The notes below the pieces were generated by a model that saw nothing but the letters and a program-made list of their open reading frames with translations, had not been told where the DNA came from and did no database searches. This document shows, piece after piece, positions 8,466 through 15,787 of a stretch of DNA of 64,000 nucleotides (position 1 is the stretch's first letter; each line of letters begins with the position of its first letter). The stretch is from Acidobacteriota bacterium (GTDB lineage: Bacteria > Acidobacteriota > Blastocatellia > Pyrinomonadales > Pyrinomonadaceae), in assembly GCA_018269075.1 (NCBI GenBank), contig JAFDVJ010000018.1, positions 100,412-164,411 on the forward strand, given 5' to 3'. The translations under genes were made by a program, and so were the position numbers.

Positions 8466-8753
8466 CTACCGGCAGGACGTATCTTCCATCAGGATTTCGC
8501 CGCGCGTCCATTTGCCGCCGATTTTCGTTTCGACGACGATCAGGCCCTGCTGCATATCGAAGATCGACCACTTGAGAACCGTTCCTCTTTTCAGCTTGAC
8601 GGTTTTCTCGGTCGCCTCGATAAAGAAACCGGCGTTGTTTTTTGTGACCTTGCACAGGACCGGCTTGGCCAGCGCCTCGGCCGGCCGGCTGAAAAATGCC
8701 GAAACCGAAAGCACGGCGGTTAAAGTTAATGCGATAAAAGTAAAGTTTTTCAT
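8466..8753 (-). CDS. secreted SH3-like small protein, paralogue of the 7626 C-terminus
   Basis: A 95-residue protein. The start at 8753 is favoured by GGGAG 8-12 bases upstream; an earlier ATG lies over that site. A signal peptide (about residues 1-27) precedes a single domain whose sequence ATEKTVKLKRGT is almost identical to ATEKTVKLKKGT in the protein at 7626, followed in both by an acidic end with a terminal Cys pair. It therefore looks like a stand-alone version of that domain, likely from tandem duplication. Exported, function unknown. Confidence 0.8.
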   Translation of the reverse strand: MKNFTFIALTLTAVLSVSAFFSRPAEALAKPVLCKVTKNNAGFFIEATEKTVKLKRGTVLKWSIFDMQQGLIVVETKIGGKWTRGEILMEDTSCR

Positions 8754-8806
8754 TTCGTTTTCTCCCGGCAATCGTCCGTTTGGCGGACAAATTACCCTAA
8801 TCGTCC

Positions 8807-9409
8807 TTACGGTTTGGCGGCTTCGCGTTTATATGTGAAATCGCCCATCTTATCCTGCCATCTGAGTGTCGTGTTGTTATCTTCAAAAGTCATTGTCGCC
8901 TTTGATTTCTGACCCTTTTCATCGGTAATTTCAACTGTTTTCGCGTCCACGGCGTTATATTTCCACGTAAGAAACGGCGATGTAGAGCCCTGTTTATCGT
9001 AAAATTTTAATTCGTCTTTACTGAAAACCACCCTTTCGTTGTCGCTGGCCCAGCTTCCGTTGAGATTGCTTTCGAAAGCCTTGACCTCGGGCGGTTTCGG
9101 CGTGCCGGCCGGTTCGGGCGCCGCGTTCGTGTTCTCGACCTTCGCGTTGGAGTTCTTGTTATCGGTGTTGGCGCTGGCGCTGGGGTTGGCGTTCGTATTG
9201 GCCGCCGCATTGGCGTTCGCGCTGCCGGCGGCGTTCGTGTTGGCCGCCGCGTTCGTGTTGGCCGCCGTATTTGCATGCCCGGCTTTGCTGCTGTTGACCA
9301 TATCGTTGACCTGCGAGCAGCCGGTCAGCCAGACGACGCATAAACCGGCCGTCATCAATAACACGGCGATCCTGTTTTCGGGGCTTTTCTTAACTGATGT
9401 TTCTTTCAT
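8807..9409 (-). CDS. lipoprotein with long Asn/Ala repeat linker
   Basis: A 200-residue predicted lipoprotein with lipobox LTGC at about residues 28-31. It is followed by a long linker of short repeats (NTNAA, NANAA, NTNAN; about residues 45-95). The C-terminal about 90 residues contain NGSWASDNERVVFS, KFYDKQG and TLRWQDKMGDFTYKR, a beta-rich lipocalin-like fold also hinted at in the protein at 7626. The linker probably lets the domain reach across the periplasm or outside the outer membrane. First or second gene of a minus-strand run of small exported proteins. Function unknown. Confidence 0.85.
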   Translation of the reverse strand: MKETSVKKSPENRIAVLLMTAGLCVVWLTGCSQVNDMVNSSKAGHANTAANTNAAANTNAAGSANANAAANTNANPSASANTDNKNSNAKVENTNAAPEPAGTPKPPEVKAFESNLNGSWASDNERVVFSKDELKFYDKQGSTSPFLTWKYNAVDAKTVEITDEKGQKSKATMTFEDNNTTLRWQDKMGDFTYKREAAKP

Positions 9410-9419
9410 TGTTGTTTTT

Positions 9420-9626
9420 CTAACTTTCGTTAATCTCCTCTATTTTTTTTTCGTTTCCGTCCGCCTCGATTTCCTGCATCCAGCGGCTCGCTTCTTCAAG
9501 GCTCGAAACGCGCTGGCGGCCGCCGCTCTGGATATGCTCGATATCGATCACGGACTTCTCGACCTGTCGGTCTTCTTCATTGCGATATAAAAGCCACCGG
9601 ATAAAGAAGGATTTGCGCGTTATCAT
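9420..9626 (-). CDS. small charged hypothetical protein
   Basis: A 68-residue, highly charged reading frame ending 10 bp before the lipoprotein gene at 9409 starts. It contains ITRKSFFIRWLLY near the N-terminus and SLEEASRWMQEIEADG, probably helical. A weak ribosome site (AAAAGG) lies about 10 bases upstream of the ATG. No family recognised. Its position, between a terminator and a co-oriented gene, makes it a plausible first cistron of the lipoprotein run, but it could be spurious. Confidence 0.45.
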   Translation of the reverse strand: MITRKSFFIRWLLYRNEEDRQVEKSVIDIEHIQSGGRQRVSSLEEASRWMQEIEADGNEKKIEEINES

Positions 9627-9680
9627 AAATAATTGCCTTTTCTAAGAACGATTCGAGAATAACCGCCGAAACTTCCAAAA

Positions 9681-9721
9681 AACTTCCAAAAACCGGGCCT
9701 TTCGGAAGTTTTTTTTTTTTT
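9681..9721 (-). terminator. hairpin terminator, possibly bidirectional
   Basis: AACTTCC (9681-9687) pairs with GGAAGTT (9704-9710) around a 16-base loop. A T-run follows on the plus strand (9711-9721), and on the minus strand the stem is followed by T's too. It sits just after the stop of the 9739-12192 gene, so its main job is probably to end that transcript. Confidence 0.65.
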
Positions 9722-9738
9722 TGAAAATTCGGGAAAAA

Positions 9739-12192
9739 TTATCTTAAATTTTCGAGGAGATAGAGATCGGAGGATTCGCGCAGGTAGCAATAGGCGCAGG
9801 TCCGGCCGTCGGGCGTGAGTTTGATCGCCCCGATTTGAGAAAAGCCGGCCGCGTCTTTCGGCATCAGCCGCCGCCACTCTTCTTTTGTTCCGCTTCGGAG
9901 ATCGTATTTGTAGACGACGGCCGGAATTTCGCCGCGCCGCCAGACGAAAATTTGTTCGCCACCGGCGGCCCAGCGGATCAGCCAGAAATCCTTTTCGAGA
10001 CCTCGAAGCGGCGCCGTCCCGCCGTCCGAAATCCGGTAGAGCGTCAGCCGGTTTTCCCGATCGGTGAAGATCGAATATCGGCCGTCAGGCGAGAACGGCC
10101 GGGAGGAGATCATCTTGAGGCCTTTTTCGGCGGCCGCGAACGGGACGGGTTTTCCGCCGCCGAGGTCCTGAACAAAAATCATCTTCCGCCCGCCGGGATC
10201 GGTCGCGGTGAACAGGATTTGTTTGCCGTCCGGCGAAAAGCAGGCGTAAACGTCGTATTCGAGCGGCGCGGCCGGATCGGATTCCAGCTCCACGGTCTCG
10301 CCCGCGCCGGTCGGGACCAGCGCGAGGCGGTTCGGGCCGTATAATCGGAGCAGCGCGTATTTTCCGTCGGGCGAGAGCGCGAGCGCCGAGCCGTCGCCGA
10401 TCTTTTTGACGCCGGAACCGTCGGTTTTCCGCGTGTAAGCGGCGAATTTATCGCCGCCGCTCAAACCGCCTTCCTCGAACAAAAGCGTTTCGCCGTCGTC
10501 GGTCAGATCCCTCGGCAAAGTCCAGTCGTGCCACGAAAGATCGCGCTCGTTTTCCTCGTCCGCCCGCCGCGCGACGAGCGGCACGCGGGTCTTGTCGTCC
10601 GTCACCAGAACCCGTCCGTCGGCCGAAACGTCGTGCAGCGTCAGGTTTCCGGTCGCCCGATAAACGGTCCGCGTTTCGCCTTTGAGATCGACCGCTTTGA
10701 TCGACCGGCCGCTGCCCTGCCGCGAAGCCGAGAACCAAATCTCATCCGTCGACCACGCCGCGCCCTGGATGCTTGAATACAAACGGGTCAAAATCCTCTT
10801 CTCCGCATTTTTGCCGCTCTCCAAATCGACAAGGGCAACGAATCCGCGGTCGTCGCCGACAAACGGATGTTCGATAAAAGCAATTTTTTTTCCGTCCGCC
10901 GAAAAACGCGGATGCCCGAACCAGCCTTCGGTTTCGCAGATCACGCGGCCGACCGGAAATTCGAGACGATTTTTCCCTTTTCCGTCGCGCACGACGGCGA
11001 GCTTTTCGGCGTCTTTCAGCCGGGGATCGCGGCTTTTCAAAGGATGCCAGTCGGCCCAGTGGACGTCCTCCAGAATCTCGACCGCCGAACCGCCCGTCGC
11101 CGGCACTTTCGCCAAAGTTCCGACCCTGTAAAATCCGATCGGTCTGGCGTTCAGGAGCACCGCCGCCGCGCCCTCCGCCGAAACCGCTAGAACCGCCGCG
11201 TCGGTTATTCCCAAAGGCCGGTTTTCTCCGGCTCCGAGCTCCAGCGTGTAAAGCTCGCGAACCGCCCCGTTCCAGGCCGCGCCCAGAAGGATCGTTTGGC
11301 CACCCGGTAAAAATTTCGCTGATTTGATCCGGCCGTTTTGAAAGGTCAGCGGCGTGACGCGCGGCGTTGAACCGGCCGCCGGCGGGATGAAACGGTCCTG
11401 ACCGGTCGGGGTCGGCACGATCCCGCCGTGTTTGATCTGCTCGGCGAGCTCGGCGGTTTCGGTTTCCGGATTCAGGCCGAGATTTCGGAGGGCCGCGCGG
11501 CACTGCTCGAATTGCTTGGCGGCCTGAAATTTACTGCCCGTTTCCGCGTAAATCCGCATCAACAGGCGCTGTCCGTATTCGTCAGTCGGATCCTCGGCGA
11601 CGAGCTTTTTCAAAATCTGGACGCCGGCCTGTGATTCGCCCGCGGCGGCATAGAGCTCGGCCGTTTTGGTCGCGATTTTGCGAAACAGGATCCGCGCCGA
11701 TTCGCGGCGCGTGTAAATCCAGTCTTCGTAGATGTCTTCGATGAGCAGATCGCCGCAATAGGCTTCGACGGCTTTTTGTCCGGCCCGCAGATCGCCGTTC
11801 AGGAGCGCATAATTAGCGAGTTTTTCGAATTCGTCGAGATCGACAACCAGCATTCCGGGCGAATCGAGAATGATCTGCTGGCTCTGCGTCAGAATGAAAC
11901 CGGAATGCGCGCCTTTCGCCAGACCGGGCTCGAGCGCCCGGCGCGCTCCGTAGATCGCCTTATTCAAACTGTTCAGGGCCGTTTCCGCCGGCTCTTCCGA
12001 CCACAGCAAATCCATTATCTGCTCGCGGTGAAGGGCGTGATGCGGTTTGAGAGCCAGCAATTTCACCAGCGATTTGGCCGACCGGCGTCCCCACCGCTTT
12101 TCATCGACCGGGTCGCCGTCGATCTTCACCCGAAATCTGCCAAGCACGCAAATTTCCAGTTTCGGGCGAGATGGTTCTTTTTCGTCGCTCAT
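9739..12192 (-). CDS. BTAD-type (SARP-like) regulator fused to a TolB/WD40-like propeller
   Basis: An 817-residue protein. The ATG at 12192 is preferred to a TTG nine codons upstream. Residues about 10-105 form an OmpR/SARP-type winged helix (LEICVLGRFRVKIDG, WGRRSAKSLVKLLAL). Residues about 110-255 are a bacterial transcriptional activator domain made of TPR-like helices (ALYAAAGE, DPTDEYGQRLLMRIY). The rest (about 270-815) has repeated SPDGKY, SPDGKQILF and TPDGRT motifs typical of TolB/PD40 propeller blades. No membrane segment is evident, so it is a cytoplasmic DNA-binding protein with a large propeller that could sense a ligand or partner. It is divergent from the GNAT gene at 12333, which may be its target. 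BTAD-propeller fusions are known from Acidobacteriota; specific targets are unknown. Confidence 0.88.
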   Translation of the reverse strand: MSDEKEPSRPKLEICVLGRFRVKIDGDPVDEKRWGRRSAKSLVKLLALKPHHALHREQIMDLLWSEEPAETALNSLNKAIYGARRALEPGLAKGAHSGFILTQSQQIILDSPGMLVVDLDEFEKLANYALLNGDLRAGQKAVEAYCGDLLIEDIYEDWIYTRRESARILFRKIATKTAELYAAAGESQAGVQILKKLVAEDPTDEYGQRLLMRIYAETGSKFQAAKQFEQCRAALRNLGLNPETETAELAEQIKHGGIVPTPTGQDRFIPPAAGSTPRVTPLTFQNGRIKSAKFLPGGQTILLGAAWNGAVRELYTLELGAGENRPLGITDAAVLAVSAEGAAAVLLNARPIGFYRVGTLAKVPATGGSAVEILEDVHWADWHPLKSRDPRLKDAEKLAVVRDGKGKNRLEFPVGRVICETEGWFGHPRFSADGKKIAFIEHPFVGDDRGFVALVDLESGKNAEKRILTRLYSSIQGAAWSTDEIWFSASRQGSGRSIKAVDLKGETRTVYRATGNLTLHDVSADGRVLVTDDKTRVPLVARRADEENERDLSWHDWTLPRDLTDDGETLLFEEGGLSGGDKFAAYTRKTDGSGVKKIGDGSALALSPDGKYALLRLYGPNRLALVPTGAGETVELESDPAAPLEYDVYACFSPDGKQILFTATDPGGRKMIFVQDLGGGKPVPFAAAEKGLKMISSRPFSPDGRYSIFTDRENRLTLYRISDGGTAPLRGLEKDFWLIRWAAGGEQIFVWRRGEIPAVVYKYDLRSGTKEEWRRLMPKDAAGFSQIGAIKLTPDGRTCAYCYLRESSDLYLLENLR

Positions 12193-12332
12193 CAGTTCTT
12201 CAAATATTGTCAGCAAACGAGCTACCCGTCAATGCCCCTGACAGTTTACGATTTGTCTGCTTCGAAGACCGGAATTCCGTTTTTGAAAAGATCGATTTGA
12301 CAGTTTCGTCGCTTTCAACAAATATTTGAAAC

Positions 12333-12797
12333 GTGGATAATCTTTTGCTCAGAACGGCGACGCCGGCCGATGAAGCCTTTCTTCAGGAGTTGTTTTTCGA
12401 TGTCCGGGGCGATGAATTTTTGATGGCCGGCCTCTCTGCGGAACAGCTAAAGCCTTTGTTGACAATGCAGTATATGGCCCAAAAGCAGTCCTATGGCGGG
12501 CGCTTCCCGGGCGCCGAACATTCGATCATCGAACTGGCCGGCGACCGGGTCGGACGATTGCTGATCGACCGCCATGAAAATAATATTCATCTGATCGATA
12601 TCGCGATCCTGCGCGCCTCGCGCGGCCGGGGCATCGGCGGTTTTATTTTGGAAAAGCTCAAAGCCGAAAGCGAGACCGTCTCGTTGATGGTTTTCACGAC
12701 CAATCACGGCGCGATTCGTCTTTACCGGCGTCAGGGTTTCACGATCGTCAACGACACCGGCAGTTATCTCGAAATGGAATGGAAAAATGCTCGATAA
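12333..12797 (+). CDS. GNAT-family N-acetyltransferase
   Basis: A 154-residue acetyltransferase with a GTG start. The acetyl-CoA-binding loop is SRGRGIGGFILEKL (about residues 99-112, the R/Q-x-x-G-x-G/A signature), followed by VFTTNHGAIRLYRRQGF, the usual motif B region. The gene overlaps the next one by 11 bases. It resembles the GNAT at 13625 in layout (same start TxxDExFL and EL.GdRVGRL) and so is a paralogue. Its substrate is unknown; the linkage to DUF6916-like and tail-collar genes suggests it modifies one of those proteins or acts in the same pathway. Confidence 0.9.
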   Translation: MDNLLLRTATPADEAFLQELFFDVRGDEFLMAGLSAEQLKPLLTMQYMAQKQSYGGRFPGAEHSIIELAGDRVGRLLIDRHENNIHLIDIAILRASRGRGIGGFILEKLKAESETVSLMVFTTNHGAIRLYRRQGFTIVNDTGSYLEMEWKNAR

Positions 12798-13074
12798 ACT
12801 AAATTACGAAGATTACGCGACCCAGACAAATACCAAATTTTTGCTGACCGATTTTAATTTGGAGCTCGAACTGAGGGATGTCGTCAGAAAAACCGGCGGC
12901 CCGAATCAGGATATGTTTTCGCTGGTTTTCCGCGGTCCGAAAGAAAATTATTTGGGCCAGGGCATTTTTCAGCTGCGTCACGAAAAGCTGGGCGACGGCG
13001 AGTTGTTTCTGGTTCCGATCGGCGTCGATCAGGAAGGATATCAATATGAAGCCGGCTTTAACCGGATCATTTAG
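12787..13074 (+). CDS. DUF6916-like small protein
   Basis: A 95-residue cytoplasmic protein that starts inside the end of the GNAT gene (11-bp overlap), so the two are probably translationally coupled. It contains MFSLVFRGP, GQGIFQLRHEKLG and ELFLVPIG, ending in GFNRII. The same pattern (FALIFEVP, ATYYVSHPEIG, ELFLTEG, ATFNRI) is in the Tat-exported protein at 13084 on the other strand. The DUF6916 assignment is from recall of tail-collar clusters and is moderately sure. Function unknown. Confidence 0.7.
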   Translation: MLDKLNYEDYATQTNTKFLLTDFNLELELRDVVRKTGGPNQDMFSLVFRGPKENYLGQGIFQLRHEKLGDGELFLVPIGVDQEGYQYEAGFNRII

Positions 13075-13083
13075 TTTGAACCG

Positions 13084-13470
13084 CTAAATCCGGTTGAACG
13101 TGGCAATCAGCGCCCTTCGCCGGCCGTTCAGGCCTTCGGTCAGAAACAGCTCGAAATTGCCGATTTCCGGATGGCTGACATAATATGTCGCCTGTTCGAT
13201 CTGTTTGACCGGCACCTCGAAAATCAGCGCAAAGCATTCCCCGTTCGGAGCCGATTTCGAAAATTCCTGTAATTTCACGAGCCTGGCGGAAGTCGCAAAA
13301 TTTTCGCGCCAGATGTAAAAATCCGTCCCGATCAGCCGCCGGAAAGACTTGGAGCTTTGGACGGCCAGCGAATCTTCCCCGATTCCGGCGAAAGCCCTGC
13401 CCGACAGACCAAAACCGGCAAGAGCCGATATACCGCTGATTTTGACAAAATCTCTTCTCGTTAATTTCAT
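13084..13470 (-). CDS. Tat-signal DUF6916-like protein
   Basis: A 128-residue protein with a clear twin-arginine signal (TRRDFVKISGISALAGFG) ending near GRAFA, so it is predicted to be exported folded. The mature part shares its last about 70 residues' pattern with the cytoplasmic neighbour at 12787 (see the closing ATFNRI versus GFNRII). It is transcribed toward that neighbour, ending 9 bp from it. A cytoplasmic and an exported version of the same domain side by side is unusual and suggests a chaperone/cargo or sensor pair. Function unknown. Confidence 0.75.
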   Translation of the reverse strand: MKLTRRDFVKISGISALAGFGLSGRAFAGIGEDSLAVQSSKSFRRLIGTDFYIWRENFATSARLVKLQEFSKSAPNGECFALIFEVPVKQIEQATYYVSHPEIGNFELFLTEGLNGRRRALIATFNRI

Positions 13471-13624
13471 TTGTATAATTTTGTATCCTATTGGAATTTT
13501 GCGGAGTCTTTAGAAAAAGTAACCGAGTTTTTACTTACAATGCAAGACAAATTTGCATTTTTTTCCAAAATGACAGAATATGTCTAAGTCAAGTTAAAGT
13601 TTAGTTTATAATCCAAATTTATCG

Positions 13625-14110
13625 ATGAGATTGAGTTTCAGCCCCATCACTCGCTCTGATGAACCTTTTTTGTTGGCACTTTACGCTTCCACGCGTGCTG
13701 ATGAAATGGCGCTTGTGCCCTGGAACGACGAACAGAAAAACGCTTTCATCAAATTTCAGTTCGAGGCCCAGCACCAGCATTACACATCGAAATATCCTCC
13801 CGATTCTTTCAAAATTATCGAGCTGGAGGGCGAACGGGTCGGACGCCTCTACCTTTCCGAATTGGCGGACGAAGTTCGAATCATCGATTTGACAATTTTA
13901 CCGGAACGGCGCGGCAAGGGACTCGGAAAGCGAATAATTACGGATATCCTGAAGCAGGCGACCAAGCCGGTCCGAATTTATCTGGAAAGCTTTAATCGAT
14001 CGGTCGGTTTATTTAATGAATTGGGTTTTGAGATCATCGACGACGAGGGCGTGTACCAGCTTTGGGAATGCCGCCGGATCGGAACCCGGGATTTAACCGC
14101 AACAGTTTAG
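13625..14110 (+). CDS. GNAT-family N-acetyltransferase, upstream of tail-collar genes
   Basis: A 161-residue GNAT protein. The acetyl-CoA loop is ERRGKGLGKRIITDIL (about residues 98-113), followed by ESFNRSVGLFNELGF. It is a paralogue of the protein at 12333. No good ribosome site is visible upstream; a TATAAT hexamer at 13607-13612 lies only 12 bp before the ATG and may be the -10 of a nearly leaderless transcript. It is followed after 23 bp by the first of three tail-collar genes, which does have a strong ribosome site, so the four genes likely form an operon. Possible target: N-termini or side chains of the tail-collar proteins (inference). Confidence 0.88.
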   Translation: MRLSFSPITRSDEPFLLALYASTRADEMALVPWNDEQKNAFIKFQFEAQHQHYTSKYPPDSFKIIELEGERVGRLYLSELADEVRIIDLTILPERRGKGLGKRIITDILKQATKPVRIYLESFNRSVGLFNELGFEIIDDEGVYQLWECRRIGTRDLTATV

Positions 14111-14133
14111 ATAAATAAAGTAAGGAGAAATTT

Positions 14134-14655
14134 ATGGGACTACCTTATGTGGGTGAAATCAGGATGTTTGCCGGTAACTTTGCGCCGGCCGGCTGGATGT
14201 TTTGCGAAGGCCAGCTGATCCCCATATCCGAATATGAAACGCTGTTCAACTTAATCGGAACGACTTACGGCGGCGACGGGCAAAGCACTTTTGCGCTGCC
14301 CGACCTCCGCGGCCGGGTGCCGATTCATCAGGGCACCGGGCCCGGTCTGCCGACCTATATTATCGGCGAAGCGGCCGGGGTCGAACAGGTCACGCTGACC
14401 GTTCAGCAAATTCCCGCGCATAGTCATCCGGCCGGCTGCAGCTCGAATCCGGGCAATAATTCGTCGCCGCTCAACGCCGTTCCGGCCGCCAACACGACGG
14501 CGCTGGTCTATGTCAACGTGGCCGCTCCGCTCCAACCTATGAATGCGGCATCGATTCAGTCGACGGGCGGCAATCAGCCGCACGAAAATCTGCAGCCGTA
14601 TCTCTGCGTGGATTTTATTATTTCAATGTTCGGGGTTTTTCCGTCCCCGACCTAA
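14134..14655 (+). CDS. tail-collar (microcystin-dependent protein-like) protein, copy 1
   Basis: A 173-residue protein preceded by AAGGAG. It opens with the phage tail collar domain pattern: GEIRMFAGNFAPAGWMFCEG, then GTTYGGDGQSTFALPDLRGR, followed by IPAHSH and a variable Asn/Pro/Ala-rich stretch, and closes with ENLQPYLCVDFIISMFG. COG4675 (MdpB-type) proteins have this architecture. In phages the domain lies in tail fibres; chromosomal trios without other phage genes have no known function. No signal peptide is seen. Copies 2 and 3 follow within 16 bp, and all keep the two ends while differing in the middle, as expected for tandem duplicates whose central loops vary. Confidence 0.9.
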   Translation: MGLPYVGEIRMFAGNFAPAGWMFCEGQLIPISEYETLFNLIGTTYGGDGQSTFALPDLRGRVPIHQGTGPGLPTYIIGEAAGVEQVTLTVQQIPAHSHPAGCSSNPGNNSSPLNAVPAANTTALVYVNVAAPLQPMNAASIQSTGGNQPHENLQPYLCVDFIISMFGVFPSPT

Positions 14656-14670
14656 TCAAAGGAGTTATTC

Positions 14671-15180
14671 ATGGCAAATCCGTTTTTAGGCGAAATCAGA
14701 TTGATGAGTTTTGTTTTTGCGCCCCGGGGTTGGGCGTTATGCAACGGCCAGCTGCTGCCGATCAACCAGAATCAGGCCCTTTTTTCTCTGTTCGGAACCA
14801 CTTACGGCGGCAACGGCCAGATAAATTTTGCGCTCCCCGATTTACGAGGCCGGGTACCGATGCATTTCGGGAACGGTCATACGCAGGGCGAAAGAGCCGG
14901 TGAAGTCGCGCATACGTTAACTATTTCCGAATTGCCGGCCCATAATCACGCGATTCAGGTTTCGACCGGCGACACCAACAACGCCGCGACCGCCGGCCCC
15001 AATAATTACTGGGGCCAATCGGCCGACAACAGCACTGTTTACAATACCAGCGCCAATGCGGCGATGGCCGCCGGGGTCATCACCAACCAGGGCGGCAGTC
15101 AGGCTCATGCCAATATGCAGCCATATCTGGTTTTGAGTTTTTGCGTCGCGTTACAGGGAATATTTCCTTCCCAGAGTTAG
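14671..15180 (+). CDS. tail-collar (MdpB-like) protein, copy 2
   Basis: A 169-residue paralogue of the preceding gene with its own AAAGGAG site. Conserved ends: GEIRLMSFVFAPRGWALCNG, GTTYGGNGQINFALPDLRGR and ANMQPYLVLSFCVALQGIFP. The middle (about residues 95-140) is Asn/Ala/Thr-rich and unlike copy 1. Spacing of 15 bp to copy 1 and 13 bp to copy 3 indicates one operon. The three products may assemble into a mixed trimer like phage fibre tips; this is inference. Confidence 0.9.
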   Translation: MANPFLGEIRLMSFVFAPRGWALCNGQLLPINQNQALFSLFGTTYGGNGQINFALPDLRGRVPMHFGNGHTQGERAGEVAHTLTISELPAHNHAIQVSTGDTNNAATAGPNNYWGQSADNSTVYNTSANAAMAAGVITNQGGSQAHANMQPYLVLSFCVALQGIFPSQS

Positions 15181-15193
15181 TTCAGGAGAAAAT

Positions 15194-15718
15194 ATGTCAG
15201 ACCAATTTGTAGCAGAAATCAGAATTGTCGGTTTTAACTTTGCTCCGACCGGCTGGGCATTTTGTAATGGCCAGATTTTACCGCTTTCCCAGAACACCGC
15301 CCTTTTCTCTTTGCTGGGAACGACCTACGGCGGAAACGGCAAATCTAACTTTGCCCTGCCCGATCTTCAGGGGCGGGTTCCGATGCATCCGGGACAGGGC
15401 CCCGGTTTATCGCTTCACGATCTCGGTGAAGAAGGCGGCGTCGAAACCGTCACGCTTCTGCAAAGCGAAATTCCCGCTCACAATCACAACTATCAGGCGC
15501 GTCCGACGGCGCTGGCCGCGGGACAGAAGGACACGCCCGTCAGCAACTACCCCGGCCGTTCCAATTCCCGGCCTTACAACTCGGGCCCTCCGAATCAATT
15601 GATGGGAGCCCTGGGCACTTATCCGACCGGCGGCGATTTTCCCCATAACAATATGCAGCCTTATCTGACGATGAATTTCATCATTGCACTGCAGGGCATT
15701 TTTCCGCCGAGAAACTGA
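15194..15718 (+). CDS. tail-collar (MdpB-like) protein, copy 3
   Basis: A 174-residue paralogue with an AGGAG site. It keeps GWAFCNGQILPLS, GTTYGGNGKSNFALPDLQGR, IPAHNHNYQ and NNMQPYLTMNFIIALQG. The central part is rich in Pro, Arg and Gly. It is followed after 69 bp by the very long secreted-protein gene at 15788, also with a ribosome site and on the same strand, so the trio and the giant protein may share a transcript. Confidence 0.9.
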   Translation: MSDQFVAEIRIVGFNFAPTGWAFCNGQILPLSQNTALFSLLGTTYGGNGKSNFALPDLQGRVPMHPGQGPGLSLHDLGEEGGVETVTLLQSEIPAHNHNYQARPTALAAGQKDTPVSNYPGRSNSRPYNSGPPNQLMGALGTYPTGGDFPHNNMQPYLTMNFIIALQGIFPPRN

Positions 15719-15787
15719 TTTTCCGGATTTCGGTTTCGTTTTACTTAATCAGACCTTTATTTTTCCGTTTTCCAAAAGGAGCTCAGA

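Noticed and set aside
14134-15718. Prophage remnant
   Set aside because: Only tail-collar domains are present; no capsid, terminase, portal, tube or lysis gene, and base composition equals the host's.
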